Source: Mauremys mutica
Lineage: Eukaryota > Chordata > Testudines > Geoemydidae
Length of the DNA: 64,000 nucleotides
Assembly: GCF_020497125.1 (NCBI RefSeq)
Contig: NC_059075.1
Span: 29,858,003-29,922,002, forward strand
Direction: 5' to 3'
Shown in pieces: positions 1-9,227 of this stretch. A program made the position numbers and the translations under genes. Each line of letters starts with the position of its first letter. Position 1 is the stretch's first letter. The notes below the pieces were generated by a model that saw only the letters and a list, made by a program, of their open reading frames with translations, made no database searches and was not told the origin of the DNA.

Positions 1-1338
1 AAGAAAGGGAAAAAAAGGTGATCTGGAAAATTACAGGCCCATTAACTTGATCTCAATTGTATGCCAGATCTTGGAACAAAATTTGAAAGAGAAAGTAGTT
101 AAGGACATAGGGGTACATTGGGATAAAATCCAACATGGTTTTACAAAAGGCAGATTGTGCCAGACCAACCTGCTCTCTTTGAGAAGTTGTCTAAAAAATC
201 AGTTAAAGGAACTGCAGTAGATCTCATCTACCTGGATTTCAGTAAGGCATCTGATACAGTTCCACATGGGAAATTATTAGTTAAACTGGAGAGGTGGGGA
301 ATGAGAGAATTGAAAGGTAAGGAACTAGTTAAAGGGGAGATTACAACAGGCCATATTGAAAGATGAATTAGCAGGCTGGAGAGAGGTTACTAGTGGAGTT
401 CCTCAGGGATCGGTCTTGGTACCAATCTTATTTAAGATTTTCATTAATGACCTTGGCACAAAAAGTGAGAGTGTGCTAATAAAAAGTGTGGATGACACAA
501 AGTTGGGAGGTACTGCGAGGACAGAGGAGAAGTGGAATATCATTCAAGAAGATCTGGAGGACCTTGAAAACTGGAATTAGAGAAATTATAGAAATGGAAT
601 GAAATGTAATAGTGCAAAGTGCAAGGTCATGCACCTAGGGACTAACAATAAGACCTTTTGCTATAAGCTGGTGACACATCAGTCGGAAGCGACAGAAATG
701 GAGAATGACCTGAGTGTACTGGTTGATCACAGGATGACTATGAGCCGCCAATGTGATGCGGCAGTGAAAAAGGCTAATGCAGTCCAGGGATACATCAGGC
801 AAGGTATTTTCAGTAGAAATAGGGAAGTGTTATTGCCATTATACACGACACTGGTAAGACCTCAGCTGGAATACTGTGTACAGTTCTGTTTCCCATGTTT
901 AAGAAAGATTAATTCAAACTGGAACTGGTGCAGAGAAGGGCTACTAGGATGATCAGAGGAATGGAAAAACCTAACTTATGAGGGAGACACAAGGGGCTTG
1001 ACTTGTTTAACCTAACCAAATCAAGGCTAATGTTAACATGAGAATAAATGGATATAAAATGGCCATCAGTAAGTGTAGGCTTGAAATTAAGTGAAGGTTT
1101 CTAACCATCAGAGGAGTGAAGTTCTGGAACAGCCTTCCTTGGCCACAGTGTGGGGCAAAAAACCCTAACTGGCGTCAAGACTGAGCTTGATAAATTAATG
1201 GAGGGGATGGCATGATAAGATTGCCTACAATGGGATGTGGTCCATTTGCGACTGCTAGTAGCCAATATCCCTAAACACCATAAAGAGGCACTAGATGGGA
1301 AGACTGAGTTACTAGAGAGAATTCTTTCCCAGGTGTCT
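1..1338 (+). mobile_element. CR1-superfamily LINE, 5'-truncated, degraded reverse transcriptase plus 3' tail
   Basis: Reverse-transcriptase blocks appear in order across frameshifts and stops: an NYRPINL-like block near 35-55, the QHGFTKG block near 130-150, DFSKASDTV at about 235-258, GVPQGSVL near 395-420, the catalytic VDD (normally ADD) at about 487-510, and [12 protein letters not shown] near 850-890. The 3' untranslated part runs from about 1080 to 1338 and is cut off by the foldback element that follows. The reading frame is broken many times, so the copy is dead. It lies antisense in CHGA intron 2. The subfamily (CR1, L2 or L3 side) is not certain. Confidence 0.9.
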
Positions 1339-1664
1339 GGCACCCTAGGCAGAATTCGAGGGGCGGCATTTTGAGTGCTCCCCATGGGGCGCACGGGAGC
1401 TTCTGGTTCCGCTCCCATTGCGCCACCGAAGGACCCTCTGCCGAAATGCCGCAGGGGACAGCGGCAGTCATTGAGCTGCTCAATTGCCTGCTGCTGTTTT
1501 CCACGGCACATCGGCAGAAGGTCCTTCTTTGGCGGTGTGATGGGAGCGGAACCGGAAGCTCCCGTGCGCCCCGTGGGGAGTGCACAAAATGCCGCCCCCC
1601 CCACCCCCGAATCCTGGCGCCCTAGGCGACCGCCTAGGGTCACCTAATGGAAGCGCCGGCCCTG
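1339..1664. mobile_element. Foldback hAT-type element ending GCCGGCCCTG
   Basis: Two long arms, about 1339-1451 and 1504-1620, are reverse complements at roughly 85-90% identity, around a central segment of about 50 bp. The right end reads GCCGGCCCTG, the reverse complement of the CAGGGCCGGC terminus also seen at 46981, so it belongs to that hAT-type group. The matching left terminus is missing. It interrupts the 3' tail of the CR1 to its left. It has no protein-coding capacity. Confidence 0.75.
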
Positions 1665-1980
1665 GGTTCCCACAAAAAAGTTTTTGGTGGCCTCAGAGTG
1701 CAGTCACCAACTCTTGCTGGTGGCCATTCTGACAATTTTTCCTAAAATACTTAACTTTAGGAAAAAAACAAAGAAATATACATATATACATGTCCAAATT
1801 AGTGTAATTTATTTATGTAGGGTTTTTTTGAAGACTCAATAATAAAATAATGTACAGTTGTGTCTATTCTTTACTGGACCTAAACAGAATAGAAAAACAA
1901 ATAAGGTGCTTTGCATGTTCTTGTCTTTTTTTGTTGTTGTTTCTTTTGTGGGTTTTTTTTTTAATATAGACTTGCTAACT
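1665..1980. other. AT-rich interval, no gene
   Basis: No gene or clearly named repeat. It contains a small stem-loop (CCTAAA...TTTAGG, about 1741-1761) and T-rich runs near 1920-1965. It may be the remaining side of a larger DNA transposon that carries the adjacent foldback arms, but this is a guess. Confidence 0.4.
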
Positions 1981-2111
1981 AGTAAGTCTTCTTCTGTGAA
2001 AAGTGATACTTGTATGTTAATATCACTTTTCACAGCCTCACAGCTAGCTACTAAGTCTGTTGTGAAAAGTGATTAATAAACATACAAATATCACTTTTCA
2101 CAGCAAACTTA
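1981..2111. repeat. Nested inverted repeat with two perfect internal hairpins
   Basis: Hairpin 1 pairs 1994-2008 with 2021-2035 (15 bp perfect, 12-nt loop). Hairpin 2 pairs 2061-2073 with 2090-2102 (13 bp perfect, 16-nt loop). Both use the stem TGTGAAAAGTGAT. The two hairpins are also inverted copies of each other (1981-2035 against about 2057-2111), around a centre containing AGCTAGCT. A near-palindrome at 1969-1990 lies just outside. Probably a MITE or the core of a DNA transposon; the family is unknown to me. Confidence 0.8.
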
Positions 2112-2358
2112 CTCAGCCCCAGCAAGCTCAGGGACAAATTAAGCCCTGGATGGGGAGCTGAGGGAGGCACCAGGGGCCCAGAGCAATGGGAGGGGGGGTG
2201 ACCCCGAGGCTGGCTTCTGTCACCACACTACTGGCAGCCCGAGCTCAAAGCCCTGTGGCCAGATACCAGAGCCCGAGCCGGATTCCTGTGGCTGGCTCCT
2301 GCCACTGCGCAGCTGAAGCCAGGATCTGGAGAAGCCAGTGGGGGCTGGGGGTAATGGG
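2112..2358. other. GC-rich low-complexity sequence
   Basis: Runs of GGAG, CAGAGC and GGCTGG with no reading frame worth keeping. The same kind of sequence resumes at about 3169-3420, after the hAT element between them, so the hAT seems to have landed inside one GC-rich repeat. Confidence 0.5.
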
Positions 2359-3168
2359 TAGGGCCTGACCAAATTCACAGCCAAGAAAAACGTGTCACGG
2401 ACCGTGAAATCTGGTCTCCCCCTGTGAAATCTGGTCTTGTGTGCTTTTACCCAATATTATACAGAGTTCACGGGGTTGACCAGTGTTTCTCAAGCTGGGG
2501 GTCCTGACCCAAAAAGAATGTTGCAGGGAGGTTACAAGGTTATTTTAAGGTGTCATGGTATTGCCACCCTTATTTCTGCACTGCCTTCAGAGCTAGGTGG
2601 CTGGAGAGCTGCAGCTGTTAGCTGGGCACCCAGCTCTAAAGGCAGTGCCCTGCCAGCAGCAGTGCATAAGCGGGACTGCTGGCCGGGAGCCCAGCTCTGA
2701 AGGCAGAGTCGCCGCCAGCAGCAGCGCGGAAGTCAAGATGTCAGGGTGGCAATACCATACTAGGCCTTCTGCGCTGCTGCCTTCAGAGCTGGGCATCCAG
2801 AGAGTGGTGTCTGCTGACCGAGGGCCCAGCTCTGCAGGCAGCAGCACAGAAGTCAGGGTGGCAATACCATACTAGGCCATCCTGACTCCCATGCTGCTGC
2901 TGCTGACGGCTACTCTGCCTTCAGAGCTGGGCTCCTGGTCAGCAGCCACCGCTCTCCAGCTGCCCCGCTCTGAAGGCAGCACCACCGCCAGCAGCAGTGC
3001 AGAAGTAAGGGTAGCAATATCACATCCCCTCCTCAATAACTTTGTCTCACCTACAATTACAATACCATGAAATTTCAGATTTAAATAGCTGAAATCATGA
3101 AATTTATTATTTTTAAAATCCTATGACTGTGAAATTGACCAAAATGGACTGACTTTGGTAGGGCCCTA
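2359..3168. mobile_element. Non-autonomous hAT element with 8-bp target duplication
   Basis: The left end TAGGGCCTGACCAAATTCAC (2359) and right end TTGGTAGGGCCCTA (to 3168) are inverted termini. The flanks GTAATGGG (2351-2358) and GTAATGCG (3169-3176) match at 7 of 8 bases, the 8-bp duplication expected of hAT. The interior repeats a module around CTGCCTTCAGAGCTGGG in both orientations at least seven times (near 2580, 2630, 2690, 2780, 2830, 2920 and 2970). It has no transposase. Confidence 0.85.
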
Positions 3169-3606
3169 GTAATGCGGGAGGGGTGGTGAGCCTGGGGCCA
3201 GAGCCCGTGCCACATGGCCAGGGCCAGAGGCAGGGGCCAGGGTGGAGGGAAGCAGACTTGAGCCTGGGGCTGGAACCGGTCACCACCTGGCCAGGGGATG
3301 GAGTCCTGGGACAGAGCCCAGGGCCTGGAGATGGAGCCTGAAGCTCAGCAGCTATACCCCAAAGCCCCGTGGCTGGAGCCTGCCACCTCCCACCCCAGGG
3401 CTAAAGTCTGATCTCACTGCCCCTGGGAAGGGGGGGTACTCACTGGCTGCCTGCTCCTCCAGTGTTTGCGTCTCCAAAGTGGGGCAGGCCCAACCCCTGC
3501 TGGCAGCCCTGGGGGTGGGACCTCTGCTTCCCCAAAACCACCACCCAGGAGGCTACGGCCACAAGAAAAGCCCTTGGCAGCCACATTTTAGAAATATTGG
3601 TCTAGA
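3169..3606. other. GC-rich low-complexity sequence, no gene
   Basis: Continuation of the GC-rich repeat interrupted by the preceding hAT (GGGGCCAGAGCC-like units to about 3420), then ordinary sequence. Open frames here are compositional and show no recognisable domain. Confidence 0.5.
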
Positions 3607-4165
3607 TCAGGGGTGGGAAAACGACGGCGCGTGAGCTGCATCCAACCCACCAGCTGATTTAATCCAGCCCTCGAGGTCCCGCTGGGGGGCGAGGTCTGGG
3701 GCTTGCCCTGCTCCTGTACTCCAGCCAGGGAGTGGAGTCGGCGTCTGCTCCATGCAGCTCCCAGAAGCAGCAGCATGTCTCCCCTCCAGCTCCTACATTT
3801 AGGGGCAGCCAGAGGCAGCGCCTGCCGATAGGGGAGTGCATAGAGCCACCTGGCCGCGCCTCCCCATAGGACCCAGAGAGGGGATATGCCACTCTTTGAG
3901 GTAAGCACTGCCCAGAGCCTGCACCCCTGAGCCCCTCTTGTGCTCCACCCCCCTCCCCCAGCCCTAATCCCACTCCCACCTTCCAAACCCCTCAATCCCA
4001 GCCTGGAGCACCCTTCTGCACCCCAAACCCCTCATCCCCAGCCCCACCCCAGATCCTGCACCCCAGCTGGAGCTCTCACTCCCCCCACCCCATGCCCCAA
4101 CCCCCTTCACCAGCCCTGATCCCAGCCCAGAGCACCCTCCTGCACCCCAAACTCCTCATGTCCTA
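3607..4165. mobile_element. hAT-like terminus followed by C-rich minisatellite-like block
   Basis: Begins CAGGGGTGGGAAAAC at 3607, close to the common hAT terminus CAGGGGTGGGCAAAC. From about 3920 to 4165 it becomes degenerate repeats of CTGCACCCCAAACCCCTCA and CCCAGCCC, typical of the interior of some turtle repeats. I do not see a matching right terminus or a target duplication. Confidence 0.55.
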
Positions 4166-4599
4166 ATGTTCTAAATGAATGCTCATCTCTTTATAGCCTG
4201 AACTTCTTTTCAATTTCAGCAGGCTGGCCTTCTAAGAGTCTTAACCTCCTAAACTGTACTACTCACAAGAGATTCAGAACATTGTGGCTGCACAGTAAAT
4301 TAACACTAGTCAGCAATTTCCAGGTGCCAACAATGTTGCTTGTTAAGCAATCAGATGTATTCATTTATCAGCTAAAATAATTCAACTGTTCACAATTTGT
4401 AAATAGCGAATTTCTTTCAACCATTTGATTTTGCAGATTAAAGGGATTTCAGAAAGGGATAATAAAATGAAATATCTTCTTGTAAATACTTTCACTGTTT
4501 ATAAGGATTGCTTGGTAGACTAGAAGCATTAACATAATGAAAATAAAAACGCCTATGCTCCCTTTGGTATCACTCTCCTATACGACAAGCAACCCATTA

Positions 4600-4785
4600 A
4601 TATTAGTTTTACGTGTGCTAAAACACACCGCGCATCCACCAAACAAGACAAAGAGACAGATTCTGATACCCTTTCTCATGCTGAGTAGCACCTTACTCTA
4701 TGAGTAGTCCCATTTAAATCAATAGGACTTGTGGAGTAAGGTGTTTCTCAATATAAGTAAAAATATCAGAATCTGGCCCAAAGAA
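4600..4785. repeat. Decayed palindromic MITE-like repeat
   Basis: Contains GAGTAGCACCTTACTC, then AATCAATAGGACT, then GTGGAGTAAGGTG and a final AGAATCTGGCCC. These inverted and GTCAATGGGA-like blocks resemble the short palindromic repeats found elsewhere in this window. The boundaries are approximate. Confidence 0.45.
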
Positions 4786-6540
4786 ATGCTATAAACAAAC
4801 ATTTTGTGGTTCTATATGATCATTTTCTACCATGTCTGACTTATATTTTATGTCCCAAAGGAACCTAACATTCTTTACATGCTGATTTACACCCACACAT
4901 TTTATACTTGTACACATGCCTGAGATTCCCTTCACTCACCACAGAAATGCTGCCACGTCTGGGTGGAACTTGGCAGCTATTAATATGACAATTGTGTAGT
5001 CCCCACTCAGGCAAAACTCGCTTTGATTCCGCTGATTGTTTTCCCTGAGTAAGGTCTCCAGGTTCAGGCTCTAATACTCCACTGTGACATTACGTTCTCC
5101 ATAGATCTGTTCTAAGTAAGATTGTGGAATTAAATGCTGAAAAGGTCCCATCCTGCTGTATCTACACAGAAGAAAATCCCATTGAAGGGTTCAGGCCCTT
5201 AAAAGGAGTGAAACAAAAGATAAGACCCGCTGAAATATTTTCAGCAACAATAAAGGCCTTTAAGTGGGAAATACTGGCCTTCTGGGGCCCTGGAACTGAT
5301 GAAGGACCAAGAGTATTTCAAATGCTTTAAGAAGTTATGGTCAAACTCTCAGTGGAAGTAATTTTGTGTTAAGAAAATATGCCTAGCTATGGAGGAACAG
5401 CTTTCAGTGCTCAAACTTCCATTGCCCCCACCTGCACATGCGTAAATTTTACTCCACCTCTCAGCCAACATCAAGAACTAGGAACACAGGTCAACATGGC
5501 AGGCAGAATCCTACAATGGATGCTTTGGGCTGAAACCTCAAAGTCTTGCACTATGGGCAGGTTGATGAGTTTCTATTTACTCTGTAACTTAAAATATAAT
5601 TTTGCAGGTCTCACACTAGTGTGTTGGTAGCCTAATTACTCATCAGGGGCTTGATCCAATTCCTTCTAAAGTTAATAGAAGACCCCCACTGAAATCATTG
5701 GGAGCTGGACCAGGTCCCATTACAGGAGTTGGGATCATGAACAAACAGAGCTCTTGGGGAATAATTCAGATTTGGCGTAACCCCACTTACTTCCACCTCG
5801 TTACACCTACTTATACAAAGGCTGGATTTAGTCCTTTAATCTTAAAGGATTGGAAAAGGGGTTCTTCACACAGATGGTGCACTTAACTTTGGGGAAGACA
5901 TATCACAAAGCTGACTCAGAAAATCACCAGTTACAGTAGAGGGAAAATGATGGGTTTAAAAGGCTTCCTCAGATGGCAACCACTGAAGCAGTCTGCACAG
6001 AGCAGAAAGTGTTTCTGCTCCTTACCTACCCATGTAGCCTTTTACAATTACAGTCATTTGAACCAGCAAAAAAGACTGAGACAATAGCAAATGCCTTGCT
6101 GCATTCATGAGCCATCAACTTAGCTCACAGCACTGCCAGCAGGCTAGGAGTTCTAAACAAAGCAGCTGCAACAGCTGTTCGGGTTCCAGTCTGTAGACAA
6201 AGGAGGGGGAGTGTTTTCTTGTAGTACTTACACTGTAAGTAACAGTGATGATGAATGGTGGAGTGCAAGGGAGCGAGCATGGAGATTGACAGGAGCTTCC
6301 CCCCCCCCCCGTAAGGAAAAGGGAAAGCGCCTTTGGTGGCTTATCCTTGAGAGAAGATTTTGATTAACAAACACGTTCAACAGGCAGGGGATGAGGACTG
6401 GCATTTCTGCTCTTTTCGCAAATATTAGAGAAGTGTAATTAGCTAGTTTGAGAGAGAAGTTAATTTGAAAAGGTACATACCTGAAAGAATAATGTTAGAG
6501 AATTTTTGACTGCACCTCTCTCACAGCTAGGTAGGTTGAT
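4786..6540. other. Intronic DNA, no gene
   Basis: Nothing coding. A weak palindromic repeat of the TTGATCC...GGACCAGGTCCC type lies at about 5648-5720, and a 13-base C run at 6298-6310. The remainder looks unique. Confidence 0.5.
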
Positions 6541-6665
6541 AGGTAGATGTATGTAGATAAATAAGTAGGTTATTATACACATGTATAAGTATACATGCAT
6601 ATATATGTGCAAATACGTACATATGTATCTCTGTTATGCACACATACATACATGTGGGTGTGCAT
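6541..6665. repeat. AT/GT-rich simple-repeat tract
   Basis: Interrupted GTA, TAC and CATA motifs (TATACATGCATATATATG and similar) give a degenerate purine/pyrimidine-alternating tract inside CHGA intron 2. Confidence 0.6.
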
Positions 6666-7107
6666 ATAGAAAGATCTTGCTAAGCAAATCAAGATAGCTT
6701 AAGAAAGATTGACAGAAAAAAAAGTGAGTCCACATGCATGTGTGCACGTGCATAAAGTCTTTACATTTTCAACAAAGATGGCTCCAGATGCGTTTATAAT
6801 CAGTCAAATACAATGTAACCTTGACCATTCACACTCTCCTTTGTCTGTTGCTGAACTTATCAGGAGGTTGACAAAAACAAAAACAAACAAAAACAGTTTG
6901 AATTATGCATAAAATGTAAATCCAGAAAGAGGAGCAGATAATGCAGCTGGAAAATCTTTGCCCTAATAAGAAATGATTCATGCTTCCCTATTAACATTTC
7001 AAGTATTATTTCCAGATAAAAGAGTCCGAGGTCCCTGAGGTTTCTTGAATTACCAGCAAGAGAGACATCAGCACTCCAATTTTTAACAACACAGTCTCAG
7101 AGCTTAC

Positions 7108-7154
7108 CTTAGCATCCCCTTTATTCATTGGATTGGTGACCGGGAGGGAAATGA
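7108..7154 (-). CDS. CHGA: Chromogranin A, coding exon 2
   Basis: Read on the minus strand, this 47-nt exon is bounded by a pyrimidine-rich acceptor (ending TTTTGATTACAG, just right of 7154) and a strong donor (GTAAGC, 7107-7102). Joined to exon 1 it continues in phase and gives VISLPVTNPMNKGDAK, the first Val codon being split across the junction. Mammalian chromogranin A begins its mature chain LPVNSPMNKGD after an 18-residue signal peptide. Here the signal is also 18 residues, so cleavage is expected before Leu19. The protein is a soluble acidic prohormone of neuroendocrine secretory granules that helps granule formation and is cut into peptides such as vasostatin. The exon ends in phase 0 (46+47=93 nt). 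The next exon is not in the window. It is too short to show as a long open frame. Confidence 0.9.
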
Positions 7155-8017
7155 CTGTAATCAAAAGAAGGAAAGGATACCTGGTTAGTCTCCCTTTCCT
7201 GGCACATTTCCAGCGACCCGGGGCACGGCTGGGGAAACGCAGGCTGAGCGCTCCAGCTGTGGCCAGAATGTTAGCAGGAAGGTGGAATCTTGGGCTTGAT
7301 TTTCGACCATAAACGACACCAGCTTATTAACTATGGGCTTCACCAATCAGCAGTAATCGGGCGGACTCTAACCATAGGGCTTGGGCTTCTCCCTTAGAGG
7401 TTGACTTAAACAGGCCCCCAAAGTGAAGCAGACGGGACTGCAGGCGAGATTTTATCTGGCCAGACGTTTTGCAAGGATCAGCCTCATGTGCCGAATTCTT
7501 CCAACGCCAAGGCTCATGAAATCAAGCCCTTCCCGGTAGCCAGTACCCGTCCGGCTCCCGCTAGCTCTGAGCTAGGGGCTAGAGACCGATCATACGGCTG
7601 CTAGCTACAGAGAGACGGGCGATGGTTGCCTCTGCAGAGCAATGGAGGGGCGAGCTGGTGGCCAGATCGGGCTTTAAAAAGTGCCCGCGGGCGGAGATGA
7701 CCTTGCAAGTGTGCTCAGTAACTCAGTGCATCGCGGGGTGTATTCGGGGCACTTTCATTCCCCCCCACGCAGAGGCTTGTCTCAGCCCCCCCCCACCCTG
7801 CGCCAAGCAGACAGCCCTGGATGCCTGCGACCAGGCAAGGCTGTGGGGAAGCGCTGGCTAGAAACACCTTTGCGATCCCAGCGGCTCTCGATGCCCCAGC
7901 CGCCGCAAGCGGAGAGGCGCTGTCCTTGGTGCTGAAAGGACAGTCACTGCGGAAGAGCGTCCGGGGCCAGCCAAGGTCCCGACCCGAGCCCTGGGCGCCC
8001 CCCCGCCCCTCGCCTAC
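7155..8017 (-). other. CHGA: CHGA intron 1
   Basis: 863 bp between donor GTAGGC (minus strand, 8017-8012) and the exon 2 acceptor. The promoter-proximal half is GC- and CpG-rich. No repeat is recognised inside it. Confidence 0.85.
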
Positions 8018-8063
8018 CGTGCACCGCCAGCAGCAGGACAGCGAAGCCTCCTCTGCAGCCCAT
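8018..8063 (-). CDS. CHGA: Chromogranin A, coding exon 1 (start codon and signal peptide)
   Basis: The ATG at 8063-8061 (minus strand) sits in a good Kozak setting (GCC before it, G after). It opens MGCRGGFAVLLLAVH plus one nucleotide, then donor GTAGGC. This is a hydrophobic secretory signal with the Leu-rich core at residues 7-13; exon 2 adds the last three residues. The split after residue 15 matches my memory of the mammalian gene, where exon 1 encodes most of an 18-residue signal. No other start gives a frame that joins exon 2 in phase to the LPV...MNKGD mature terminus. The donor is weaker than consensus but acceptable. The gene would be transcribed from a TATA/CRE promoter about 220 bp upstream and should be neuroendocrine-specific. 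Calling it CHGA rests mainly on exon 2; the signal sequence itself is not conserved. Confidence 0.88.
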
Positions 8064-8283
8064 GGCGCCGGCAGGCCGGGGTGAAGGCTGGCCGGGTGCG
8101 GGATGATGCGCTCCTCCCCCTGCGGCGCTGGCGATCGGCTGAGGGCGAGCAGGGAACGCGGGGCTCTGAGCCGGGGCGGGGCGGGGCGCGGCCGATCCGC
8201 TGGCGGGATTAGCTCGTGTGTGGCCGCCTCTCCCCACAGCACCTCGCGTCCCCGCCGCCTGTGCTGAAGCTCCCGACAGGGCA
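8064..8283 (-). other. CHGA: CHGA 5' untranslated leader (predicted)
   Basis: The transcription start is placed about 30 bp downstream of the TATA box, near 8281. That leaves a GC-rich leader of roughly 220 nt before the start codon. I see no in-frame upstream ATG close to the start. The exact start site is inferred. Confidence 0.6.
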
Positions 8284-8303
8284 CTGCAGCAGCGGCCCCC
8301 TCC

Positions 8304-8335
8304 CTTATATACCCCGGCCCTCGGAAATGGCGTCA
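8304..8335 (-). promoter_or_regulatory. CHGA: CHGA core promoter: CRE-like site plus TATA box
   Basis: On the minus strand, TGACGCCA (8335-8328) is followed 16 bp later by TATATAAG (8311-8304). TGACGCCA differs by one base from the consensus cAMP response element TGACGTCA. Mammalian CHGA promoters are known to depend on a CRE a short way upstream of a TATA box, so the arrangement supports both the gene call and cAMP/CREB control. Confidence 0.75.
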
Positions 8336-8490
8336 GGAGAAAGCCGCCTCCCCCTCGCCCGCCCACCGCCAGCCCCTGCTTCGCGGGGCGCCCAGGCCCG
8401 CCGCGCCCTGCGGCTCGCACACGCTCCGCTGGCAGCTGCTGTTCAGCAAAGCTCGGGCCCCCCTCGCCGCCCACGCGGCTGGCTCAGGCA

Positions 8491-8597
8491 GGAAGGGAGC
8501 CAGTGAGCGGGTCACACCTTTCATTTTGGGTAACAAGCATAGAAGAGCTGGATCAACGTCACCCACTGAACAGGGCCAATTAGTGGGGTTGAGGGAG
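8491..8597. other. Distal CHGA promoter, no repeat recognised
   Basis: A short AT-balanced stretch between the CpG island and the first of three hAT elements. No site strong enough to name. Confidence 0.4.
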
Positions 8598-8860
8598 CAG
8601 GGGCGGCTCCAGGCACCAGCATGCCAAGCGCGTGCTTGGGGCGGCAAGCCATGGGGGCGTGCTCTGCCGGTCGCTGCGAGGGCGGCAGGCAGGTTGCCTT
8701 CTGCTGTCTGCCTGCGGAGGGTCCGCTGGTCCTGCAGCTTCGGCGGACCTCCCGCAGGTGGGCCGCCGAATCCGCAGGACCGGGGACCTTCCGCAGGTAA
8801 GCCGCTGAGGACAGCCTGCCTGCAGTGCTTGGGGCAGCAAAATACCTAGAGCCGGTTATT
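8598..8860. mobile_element. hAT-type MITE (CAGGGGCGGCTCC terminus)
   Basis: Left terminus CAGGGGCGGCTCCAGG at 8598. The right side ends TACCTAGAGCCGG near 8855, a decayed reverse complement. The interior is GC-rich with repeated GGTCCGC and CCGCAGG modules and no open frame of interest. A target duplication is not evident. Confidence 0.7.
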
Positions 8861-8866
8861 CAAGGA

Positions 8867-9227
8867 CTAGTGGACTGGGGCTTTTTTGTCTTGGTGACCC
8901 CTTTGACACAGAAAGCCTCTGAGTGCGACCCTCCCTTGGAAATTAAAAATGGGGGGAGTAATTTAATTTAACAGGGGCTCAGGTCTGCCCAGGGGCGGCT
9001 CTAGCCATTTCGCCGCCCCAAGCACAGTGGCACGCCGCGGGGGGTGCTCTGGCACGCCTGTGGGAGGTCCACCGGAGCCGCCTGCCACCTTCCCGGCGAC
9101 CGGCAGAGCGCCCCCTGCGGCATGCCGCCCCAAGCACGCCCTGGGTCTGCTAGCCCCAGCGGGTTGACAGCTGGCAACCCCTTTGTAACCACATCAGGGG
9201 TCATGACCCCCAGTTTGAGAACCCCTG
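8867..9227 (-). mobile_element. hAT element with CAGGGGTTCTCAAACT terminus, interrupted by another hAT
   Basis: The right end GTTTGAGAACCCCTG (to 9227) is the reverse complement of a widespread hAT terminus. The left end near 8867 is a decayed version followed by GGTGACCCCTTTGACA, as expected for this family. The element is split at 8990-9143. There is no transposase. Left boundary approximate. Confidence 0.7.
8990..9143. mobile_element. Nested hAT MITE with 8-bp target duplication
   Basis: Starts CAGGGGCGGCTCTAG at 8990 and ends CACGCCCTG at 9143. The flanks GGTCTGCC (8982-8989) and GGTCTGCT (9144-9151) match at 7 of 8 bases. It lies inside the older hAT at 8867-9227, so it is the younger insertion. 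Confidence 0.8.

Larger units (their letters stand above)
1..7107 (-). other. CHGA: CHGA intron 2 (partial, runs off the left edge)
   Basis: Exon 2 of CHGA ends at 7108 with a strong donor (AAG then GTAAGC, minus strand). I looked through the rest of the left side for the expected third exon, which encodes the conserved cysteine-loop region of chromogranin A, and found no match. All of 1-7107 is therefore read as intron 2, at least 7.1 kb. It carries a CR1, a foldback hAT, a nested inverted repeat, a target-duplicated hAT and a GC-rich hAT-like block, each listed separately. The interval 4170-7100 is otherwise ordinary AT-rich DNA. Confidence 0.7.
7880..8490. promoter_or_regulatory. CHGA: CpG island over the CHGA start
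   Basis: By eye, CpG density is far above the surrounding AT-rich DNA across exon 1, its leader and the proximal promoter, with Sp1-like boxes such as GGGGCGGGGC near 8173-8185. Both strands show long accidental open frames here for that reason. The limits are estimates. Confidence 0.75.

Noticed and set aside
1101..1643. 180-codon open frame on the minus strand
   Set aside because: It runs over the CR1 tail and both arms of the foldback element; GC-rich, no domain.
1..7107. CHGA exon 3
   Set aside because: I looked for the reverse complement of the conserved cysteine-loop region and for suitable splice sites and did not find it.
7715..8474. Long open frames on both strands around the CHGA start
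   Set aside because: They arise from CpG-island composition. Only the 46-nt piece ending in a splice donor fits the gene.
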